Positions 55,906-64,000 of a stretch of 64,000 nucleotides of DNA are shown here, piece by piece (positions within the stretch are counted from its first letter, which is position 1; each line of letters opens with the position of its first letter). Made by a program: the position numbers and the translations under genes. This DNA is from Cervus elaphus (taxonomy: Eukaryota > Chordata > Mammalia > Artiodactyla > Cervidae), in assembly GCF_910594005.1 (NCBI RefSeq), contig NC_057847.1, positions 22,604,001 through 22,668,000 on the forward strand, read 5' to 3'. Under the pieces are notes generated by a model. That model saw only the letters and a list, made by a program, of their open reading frames with translations, did not search any database and had not been told where the DNA came from.

Positions 55906-57730
55906 TAAAGTGTGCTCTTAAATGTGTGGTATACCTTGTTCCATTAGTTAAGGGATATAGCAATTAATACAAAGGAGATAATGATGTGTATTTATAACTT
56001 CACATGTGAACTCTTTCAGTATATTGAGACCTTAATCTCTAAGTATAATTTTACAGCATTTTTTAATTTTTAAAAGAATATTTGGCATCATATAATTGTG
56101 ACCCTTATTTGCAAAATGGTTTAGGGGCTGAAAATAGCAGATTAGTGGATACATATATATTTATACAGACATGTGCCAACTGCGATTTTGTCTAGTGAGC
56201 ATCCTTTGATGTCTTCATCAGGGGAAGATGACTTTCCAGACTCATCTCTGTGACATGTTAACTCCTAGTTGTTTGGGGAGCTGTGATATCTGGCCACATT
56301 CCTTTAATGAGCCCTTTCATGATACATTTATTGATGAGAAAGCTAGCTGAAGTGAGGCCCCTGTCTGTAGCCGTAGAAAGTAACAAAGCTAACTAGCTTC
56401 TTAATCTCACTGTCACTGCCTGGAAAGAGGAGAATAATTTTGACATCCTTAATCTGACTGAAATATGAATCTAATGTTTGATGACCTCTGAAAGAAAGTG
56501 TTAGGAAGGACAATAACAACAACCAGAAAAAAAGCAGTTAAAAGATGAATTCATATATGTCCAGCAAAAATAATGGTAGACGGTTGCTAACATATATTGT
56601 GTCTCATGAGAAACTAGTTTATGCTTGCCTATGCTTGCAATAACATACCCTGTATTTGATTCAAAGAAAATATCTTTTGGCATTTATCCACATTATTTTT
56701 CACCACCTACTTCAAAAGCAAAAACTTTCTAGTTATTTCTATATTTTATCTTTATTCTCCAGAAAGCAGCTTCTGATGCCAAACAATAGTTTTATCAATA
56801 TAAATAATCTACCTTCAGGTGTTTTATATCATATTCAATGACAAACTGTGAAATGTAGCATTTTTTCTTTGACAGCCCATGAAATCCATCATCTGTTTTC
56901 ATAGATCTTTCATTCAGAAAAAGATGTGAATTTTAAAGATTTATGGTCTGATATTTGATTTTAAGATTTGCAGCTTTTAAAGTCAATAACAGGATTTACT
57001 AGTAAAAATCTAAATTCAGTGGGTGAAATGTTATTGTAATCATTTATCCTTTGTGACCTTTGAAAGGATAAAAAAATAACTGCTGTCTCATGCCTATAGT
57101 TTATATCCAGTCACACTAGATAAGAACAAGAAGCTTTTTTCCTTCACCTTGCAGTTCATGACTCTTCCAAGAATTGCTCGTATACTGTTGCTAGGGGCTG
57201 AGCACACTGAATGATCTCAGTATTTAATAAGACATGAAGAGATAAGACAGAAAAAGGGCTTTACTCACCTGGTGTGTGTTTATAAGAGTAACTGGCATGA
57301 TGAGAAATATGACCTGACTCATTTTTAGAAGATAAATTTATAATCCATTGACTCTCTTTCTTAGATGGGTTAGTGTACAGATCTCCTATATGGATCCATA
57401 AAATGGGTTCAATCTAAAGTTTACATGTAATCAAATTATTATTATAAAAGAAAACTATTCTCAGGAGTAGTTACAAATTTTAAGAATATTCTGTTTTGGA
57501 TAAACTGTATTATTTACTCTTTATTTGATGAATCAAAAATATTTCCACATGCTGAAATTTTCCTGGTATAGAAGTATAGCTATGACCATGATGCTAAATG
57601 CATCATCTAAAATGCCTCATAGTCAAGGCAAAGCTACAGAAGGTTACTGAGTAGGTCAGATCTAAGACAGAGATGGAGCAGAGCGCCCTGAATGTTTGTA
57701 AATCCTGCCTCAAACTGGAAGCGCTGACAG
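55905..57730. other. AT-rich single-copy sequence
   Basis: About 1.8 kb with no recognised repeat, RNA gene or coding frame above 61 codons. Confidence 0.45.
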
Positions 57731-57734
57731 GGAA

Positions 57735-57850
57735 TCAGGAGAGCCTGATCCTAAATCTGACAACAGTTACTCTCGCCTTGGGCAAGTCATTCAACCTCAC
57801 TGGCATTAGACTAGAAGGAACCAGTCTTCTATTATTTACAGACTTTCCAA
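57735..57850 (-). repeat. MIR-like SINE relic, antisense
   Basis: 'gagcctgatcctaaatctga', 'ttgggcaagtcattcaacct' and 'cactggcattagactagaag' fit a reversed MIR. Confidence 0.55.
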
Positions 57851-58870
57851 GTGATATTCAGAGGCCTACACCTATTCTCCTTTGTTCCTAATATGCTGAA
57901 TAAGATTGAGACAAGGTCTCAAGGCTCTCCTGAAGTCCCAGAATGCTACAAGCAATCCATTGAAAGGAAGGCTGCAATTCACCCAAGAACCCAAAGATTC
58001 AAAATGGAGCTCAGAATTAGAAGAACCACAGGTAAGGATGGAGGGACTCATGTCAGCTTCCCTAAGGATTTTAACTGGTCCAAGAGAGCTGTTTGGAACA
58101 CTCTCCTAGAACAATTCTGTCCTGAGCTTGGAGACCGGAGCCCCCTGGGGCTTGGCCCAGACTCTCCCTTGCAGACCCCCTGTGCTGCCTTCCACCCACC
58201 CATCAATGCAGCATGGTGACTCAGGGGCAGGGAGGGCAGAAGCCAGCTGCTGGGAGTGCAGGGCCCACAGCAAATGAGTTCAAAGTGGAGCGCAGAATAG
58301 GGCAGAGCAGGGTGGACTCAGCCCACCTGTCAAAATGGGGCCCAGTTGAGGGATCATGAGGTAGTATTTCAGGAGCAGTGAAGCAGGTCCCTGAAAAAAT
58401 TTTTGGTGCTTCTCAAGCTACTTCTTCTCCACTAGTGAGAACGCCACCTCCAGAATACTTGGTATCACATGGAAGCTACAAGTCAATGTTTCCCACTGCA
58501 TCTTCCAGCACCAGCTAAGTAAACCTTTCAGACATATCTGCTCTGCTCCTCCAATCAGCTGAGATCATGGGATGTTTTCTTCCCTGGTCTTCCCTCCTGT
58601 GCCGACCTACTTCATCTCCATCACCCCAACCCTCAGTTTTGCTGTCACAGTTTAATACTTTCTTGTGGATAGTTATTAGGTTTCCCCAGGCAATCAATAT
58701 CTATCTTATTTCAGTAATATTTGACACTTAGATAATCCCAGTCAATCTTCTATTGTCTCTCAATTAGACTGAGCTCTTTACATCACAAGTTTCATCGTTC
58801 ACCACCTTTTCCCTCTCCTCTTCATTGCTCACTCTCTTGAAATCTCTGTCCATACCCACTTGTTTGATTA
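57850..58870. other. No supported gene
   Basis: A 122-codon plus frame (57851-58219) is the largest outside repeats here but has no recognised domain, no clear upstream context and no 3' signal. Treated as chance. Confidence 0.4.
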
Positions 58871-59500
58871 GGGGCTCTGAATCCTTACCTAGCATGAGTA
58901 GCTTTCTCTCTCCCTGGCAGGTGAAGCTTGTCTTTGCTGGGTATAGGAATCTAGAGTTGCATTGTGTTTTTTTTTTTTTTGGTCTCACTTGTGCAGAGAT
59001 GTTATCTTTTTGTGTTCAATGTTGTATTGAGAAATCAATACCAGTCGGATTATTTTTCCTTTTTAAGTTACTCATTGTTTCTGTTTGGCAGCTTATATAT
59101 TTGTTTTTCCTCCAACCTTAGATTTCAGGAATTTTATCAGAACATGCCTGGATGTAGGCATCCGGATTTCATCATTTCTGTAGCCTCTAGTCTTTCTTCA
59201 ATTTAGGAAGGTGGCCTATTTTGGTTATTTAATTATTTTCTGTCCTCAATAGGTTCCATATTCCCCTTCTGGAATTCCTGATGTTTGTCATTTTCCTCCT
59301 GGATCTATCCTCCAAGCATATTGTTTTTCCCTCTACATTTTCAAATGTTTGTGTTTTTCTTTGTGTGTCTTTCTTTTCTTTCTTCTAGTTGATCTTCCAA
59401 CTCACTACTTGGAATAGGAACCATCTTCTTTATTTATCTACTGAATTTTGTTTCTAAAAATTCATTTTTGGTCCCATTGCTCTGCTGTTAATCCTTCCAT
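58870..59500 (-). repeat. L1M LINE, antisense
   Basis: 'tctttgctgggtataggaat', 'ttatctttttgtgttcaatg', 'tttcaggaattttatcagaa' and 'ctgaattttgtttctaaaaa' follow an old antisense L1. Diverged; assignment tentative. Confidence 0.5.
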
Positions 59501-59535
59501 GTGGTGGTGATCATGGTGATAATCCTTAAATGTTG

Positions 59536-59790
59536 GTGATGATGTGTGTACATGAGTGCATGCTAAGTTGCTTCAGTAATATCTGACTCTGTGTGACCAT
59601 AAGGACTGTAGCCCACTGGGCTCCTCTGCCCATGGGATTCTCCAGGCAAAGACACTGGAGTGGGTTGCCATGCCCTCTTCCAAGGGATCTTCCCGACCCA
59701 GGGATCGAACCCACGTCTCCTATGGCTCCTGCATTGGCAGGAGGGTTCTCTACCACTGAGCACCACCCGAGAACCCCCCAAGTGATGATG
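59536..59790 (-). mobile_element. Bov-tA SINE, antisense, with target-site duplication
   Basis: Element at 59545-59781 between 'gtgatgatg' repeats (59536-59544, 59782-59790). Body 'acactggagtgggttgccat', 'cccagggatcgaacccacgt' and head 'taccactgagcaccacccga'. It makes the frames on both strands between 59526 and 59973 uninformative. Confidence 0.9.
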
Positions 59791-60385
59791 GTGTCCCCCC
59801 AAAGTGTCTTCTGTCTCCTCCAGTGGCTCTGTTTCTCTCTGGCTCCTGGGTCCCTTCCTAGAGTTGCTCTTTTCTTCTCTTCACGGGGGCTTAGGTCCAC
59901 CTCCTGGGAGACTTCAGTAGCATCAGTCCAAAGAGCATGGGAAGATGCAGAGACCCCCCTGGGTGAGCTATGAGCTGTTAGGCAAGTTGTTAACCTCTCT
60001 GGGGACTTCAGCGAAGATCTCTTGGCTTCCTGGGTTCCTTGTCTGACTGCAAAGGCTGATGCCATTCCTGCTCCTCAGCAGTGGAGGAGGACTGAGCCCA
60101 ACTGATGAGCCTGGGGAGGGGGTGAGGAGGAGCCTGGGAGGAAATATACTCATGTCATTGCTACTTCCACCCTCTCCACAAAGGGCCACAGGGGGCGAGG
60201 TGCTCCTCCAACTGGAGGAGCTCTCCAGCACTGGGCCCAGACTCTCATCTGGCCCAGAGAAGCCAGCCTCCAAGCCAATCTTATCAGAATCTTGGCAGAG
60301 CCTGGGTTTTCCTAGCACCCTCAAGGGCCTATACGCCTGCCAGTGGAGGCGGGGCTGGTGATGACTTTCCAACCAAATGTCTCAT
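59790..60385. other. GC-richer single-copy sequence
   Basis: Long frames occur on opposite strands (60059-60361 plus, 60372-59968 minus) because stops are rare in this composition. A CTCF-like core lies at 60186-60197. No gene supported. Confidence 0.4.
60186..60197 (+). promoter_or_regulatory. Weak CTCF-like motif
   Basis: 'ccacagggggcg' resembles the CTCF core but is one base short between its two halves. Motif resemblance only. Confidence 0.15.
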
Positions 60386-60530
60386 CAGCTAGAAAATAAG
60401 GATTCTAGGCGCCCCATTCTAGACTTACAGAATCAGAATCTTAAGGCACAACCGGGAATCTGTATTTGTCATCTACTCAGGTGAGTCAAGAGCAGAATTG
60501 AGTATTGAAACCACTGACTTAAGCTGATGC
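60385..60530. repeat. MER5-like hAT-Charlie relic
   Basis: 'acttacagaatcagaatctt', 'ccgggaatctgtatttgtca', 'actcaggtgagtcaagagca' and 'gagtattgaaaccactg' follow a MER5 layout. Diverged. Confidence 0.6.
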
Positions 60531-60559
60531 TACCACCTAAGGGTACTAAGAACCCATTC

Positions 60560-62185
60560 TAGATGTGCTAGGAGCTGAAGGTGCCCTGGTGAGAGTTCTG
60601 ACCCTTGTGATTTTACACCCAAAGGTGCTAACTCACCCAAAGACCTGACATCCACTTAGACTCTTTTTCTTTCTCAATAGCCAGTTTTCCTTTCTCTCCT
60701 TAGACCATGATTTTTCTATGACATTCTAAATCTGCTACAGTTGGGATAAGAATGAAAAATATTCCTGAATGGAAACAATCATTCTTTACTATGGACACCA
60801 AACCTGTAAAACCAGGGCAATATAAAATGAGGAGAGGGTACAGAGGAAAGGGTCATTATAGCAACTTTCCTTAGGTTATACGGATGAAAGAACCATAACA
60901 AAGGTTTGTTCTAGCTGTCATTATGCGTCAGCTGTGGGTCAACTGTAGCTCTGTGGCTCCTCCCACACATCTTCATTCTAGGATTCAAGCATAAGAGCTA
61001 TCAAAACCACACAACAGCCTTACAGATTTGCTACGTGTGTATGTAGGGTGGGTTGGTACAGTCATCTCCACTCACCTTCCTTGGACCAAAGCTGGTCATG
61101 GCCAAGCCTGAAGTCAGTGGGCAGGGAAGTATCTCCATTCCATGGGTGGAGCTAGGTCATTGGTGGTACAAAGGCAAGTGACTCTTTTCACATGGACATG
61201 GAGGGAGCAAATAGTCAGGGCCAATAGTGCCATTCATCATACTTACTGGGCAGGAAAACATCTCTTTCAGAAATTATCCCAATTAAGAGGCCCAATAAGG
61301 AAAATTACCTGATAGGCAGGGACTGAATATAAGGACGAGTGGCCTGTTGTTCCTCCCAACTGGTGGATCTGTGGGAGGTCCTCTGTGGTTCAGGAAGAGG
61401 GGAGATGTTCTTTCTCTTCTTGCCTTCCACAGCGTGAATGTAGAAAAAGGAATTCAAAGAATGTTTGCACATACTTTGGGTTCATGCTGAACATTCTAGT
61501 GTTATTACACAGATAAACAGAGCATGGAGCATTCAGAGCAGTCCAACCTGTCACCACTGTCCCATAGCACACAGCATCACTGTCAGACCTTGGGGACATC
61601 CCACTAGGACACCAGGACGTAGTTCTTCTCTTGCCTCCCACTCAGAGCTCTCCCACACACTCTTTTCCTCCCCTCCACCAGTATCTCAGGTTTTGCTCTT
61701 TCTAGCCCTTCAAGATCCCCTCCTCCCTGTTTTCTAAGCTGGTGTCTCCCTTTGGTCTTAGAAATGTTTAAGTCTGTAGCCCAGCTCTTCCCTTCACAGC
61801 TGGGCAGGGGCAGAGGAGGAAGGGAAGGGAGAAAAGCCCCAAGGTGGTCTGGATGCCAGGGAAGCGATCCAGATGCCTAAAAACATGAGCTATCTCACCC
61901 AGCCAAGGCTGACATAGATTGTAGGCTCCCCTGCTCACACGTTCTCTCATTTCCAACTTGAATTTCATGCTTGGGCCTGTCCCATGATCTCTTCCTGATT
62001 CTTGGCTGTGAGAGTTACATAACTGTCCAAATTCTTATGCTGCCACCCCTCTCCCCTTTCCCTTTGGATTTTTCACGTCTTTTTAACTTGTTCAAGCTTC
62101 TTACCAACAAGTTGGTTAACCTCTGTGAGCCTCAGAGGGGTGTGAGATTCAATGAGAAATTCATTGCAGGTGGTGTGTGTGCGTG
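60560..62185. other. Single-copy or very old repeat sequence, no gene
   Basis: No convincing exon. Parts near 61560-61740 and 61920-62150 have the look of worn L2 or MIR sequence, but too diverged to call. Confidence 0.4.
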
Positions 62186-62187
62186 TG

Positions 62188-62330
62188 GACACGCACTCAG
62201 TCATGTCCGACTCTTTGTGACCCCATGTACTGTAGCCAGCCAGGCTCCTCTGTCCATGGAATTTTCCAGGCAAGAATACTAGAGCAGGTTGCTATTCCCT
62301 CCTCCAAGGGATCTTCCTGACCCCAGTAGC
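62188..62330 (-). repeat. Bov-tA SINE, antisense, head missing
   Basis: 'cactcagtcatgtccgactc', 'aattttccaggcaagaatac' and 'aagggatcttcctgacccc' are BovA in reverse. The tRNA-like head is lost. A GT-rich run precedes it. Confidence 0.85.
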
Positions 62331-62454
62331 CGCTCGGAAAATGCTAATTCTATTTCTCTTCAAAGGATCTGAGTGTACCACTGCTTCTGGGCCGTCCTGA
62401 ATCAGATGAGGTTGATTTTAGAGGCATTTCTACACTGTACTCTCTTATCGGATG

Positions 62455-62510
62455 CTTGCATAGTTCAAAGCATACAGTAGCTGCTCAATGAGCACTTGAT
62501 GAGCCAGTGT
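62455..62510 (+). repeat. L2 3' tail
   Basis: 'agcatacagtagctgctcaa' and 'tgagcacttgatgagcc' match the L2 end loosely. Confidence 0.45.
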
Positions 62511-63320
62511 CCCTTCCTCCTCCCTCACCAGCCTTCCCCTCACCTCATCAGCCCTAAGCGCTCTCTGCACACGTCCTGTTCTTCGCTCCATCACACGGGA
62601 AACCCCGAGAGCAGCACTTGCACGTTTGACTCATGGGTGGGGCTAACAGTCTGTGATGCTAATGGTCAGAGATGATGAGAGTTTATCAGAAAATCAGGAA
62701 GGCAGTGAAGTACCATTGTTTAAATCTTCAGTTCTACTTCCCGTGTCTGTAGTGAGCGTCTCTATCAGGCTTTGACTCTTCAGTCCCTCTCCTTGTCCCA
62801 AAGAGAACCAAAGACAAACCAGTATAAATGGCTTCATCAAGCAACTTTTCACATCATTAGATCACTTTGCTGTTTATGTAGTAGCAGGACACAAATTCAG
62901 AAACACATCACACACAAATTGGGGTAGCAGCAGAGGAAAGGCCGCTGCTACAGAGCTGCCTGGTAACCGTGGACGTGGTTGATGATGAGGTTGGTCGCTA
63001 GCATGACCCTCCTGCTGGCTCGGCCACGTCCCCTCTGAGCCAGGGTCCCCTCTTTTCAAGTAGAAATAGAGTTGAAACCTCTGTTACCTCTCTTGCCCAT
63101 TGGAAATGGAGCTTTTCCTCAAAACCCAAGATACTGCCTTCTTTACTTTCCTAACCACCTCTTCCTTCAGAGGAAATTGTTCTCAGAGAAATTATCCTTT
63201 TACATCTGTCAATCAAATTAGGCTGACTTTTAGGGAAAGCCATCTGGATGGTACGGAAATGAACCTGACACAGATCTGCTCTGCCCTACCCTCCAGGGGG
63301 TCCCTGTCTAGTAGGATGAA
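62510..63320. other. No gene seen
   Basis: Single-copy-looking sequence. A 93-codon plus frame (63100-63381) runs into an L2 tail and is not supported. Confidence 0.4.
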
Positions 63321-63324
63321 TGAA

Positions 63325-63405
63325 CGCACATCGCTCTGCAAGCACCTGGCATACAGGAAGCCCTCACTAAGTATTTGTTGAATGAATGAGCGAAAGAATG
63401 ACTGC
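63325..63405 (+). repeat. L2 3' end
   Basis: 'acctggcatacaggaagccc' followed by 'agtatttgttgaatgaatga' is the L2 terminus. Confidence 0.75.
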
Positions 63406-64000
63406 ACAATAATTTTAACAGATGATAGCAAATGCTATAGGAGAATAAAGGACAAAATATACTGGGGGACTTGACTTGAGAGATGTGCTGTGGTTAGAGG
63501 CTTCAGGGTGGGCTTCATGAAGGGAGACAGATAAGACCAGAGCCTTGCAGATGGAGGCTGTTGAGCCTGGGAGGGTGAGACAAATTGAGGATGGCACACC
63601 GGGGCTCTCCTGGGAGAAGGAATCTTTCCTGGGCCTTATTTCAGCAGCATAGCCCTGCAGTCATTTTCTAAATAAGGGAAGTACCACAATAGGAGCACAG
63701 GGTTGGTAAGGGCTCGCTCAACAAGATCTTAGGCCGAAGCATAACACGGTTGCCAACTCTCCACAAGAGGATCACAGCCCTGGGAGGATGGGCAGCCTGA
63801 TTTCAGATTAAACAAGGTCACAGTCCCCTTGATCCTTATCTTTTGAGATGATGAACTTGAACTTGATGAATCATGTTTTTCTCCAATGTGTTTTGGATAT
63901 CCAAGCCCATAATACATTTCTTTGCAAGAGTGAATACGGCACAGTTTGCTAGGGAGAGGAAGCCTTTCTCGATTGCCTTCTCTAAGGAACCAGGGAAAGA
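63405..64000. other. No gene seen
   Basis: Single-copy-looking sequence to the window edge. No coding frame above 62 codons and no recognised repeat. Confidence 0.4.

Noticed and set aside
57851..58219. 122-codon plus-strand frame
   Set aside because: No recognised domain, no acceptor or donor of note, no polyadenylation signal, and a neighbouring MIR-like relic. Probably chance.
59526..60372. Frames of 179 and 134 codons on the minus strand, and 126 and 100 on the plus strand
   Set aside because: The first half is a Bov-tA SINE. The rest is open on both strands with no recognised domain.

Overview
The window is nuclear DNA of a ruminant, almost certainly a bovid (cattle, bison, sheep or goat type). 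The diagnosis rests on repeats: many copies of the RTE-type LINE BovB, many Bov-tA/BovA SINEs, cetartiodactyl CHR-type tRNA-derived SINEs, a ruminant L1, and the older mammalian layer (L2, MIR, L1M, MER5, a MaLR LTR). There are no bacterial, phage or plasmid features, no CRISPR array and no operon. Nearly every long reading frame is a piece of a LINE, a SINE translated by chance, or noise.

Layout. 1-4 kb: AT-rich sequence, a probable L2, a BovA piece and an old L1M split by a BovB tail. 4.3-9.2 kb: a long antisense BovB, then a Bov-tA split by a 3.2 kb antisense L1. 9.2-18.7 kb: old L2 and L1M sequence carrying CHR-2 and CHR-1 SINEs and a trimeric BovA array. 18.8-20 kb: a 1.2 kb BovB with clear target-site duplications. 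20-26 kb: L2 and MIR relics and a three-level nest in which a 5'-inverted BovB lies in an L1 that lies in an L2. 26-34 kb: mostly single-copy sequence with MER5, BovB and Bov-tA copies, the only candidate gene segment, a (CA)n microsatellite, and an L2 carrying a MaLR LTR. 34-64 kb: largely single-copy intergenic or intronic sequence dotted with Bov-tA, MIR, L2 tails, two more BovB tails and AT- or GT-rich simple repeats.

The one plausible protein-coding piece is on the minus strand at 30752-30538: an open frame of about 71 codons directly after a splice-acceptor-like site, ending in TAA, with an AATAAA signal about 135 bases further on. It has the shape of a 3'-terminal exon. I do not recognise the protein, and no partner exon was identified in the window.

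I see no new enzymatic or defence system. What merits a second look is transposon history: a twin-primed BovB with a 74-base inverted duplication that can date its own insertion, trimeric and double-headed SINEs, ancient repeats split by young ones, a 35-bp perfect tandem duplication containing a linker-like motif, AT-rich palindromes, and a few candidate regulatory sites. Coordinates of repeat edges are by eye, usually good to about 10 bases for young elements and 30-100 bases for old ones. Subfamily names come from memory of the families, not from a database search.
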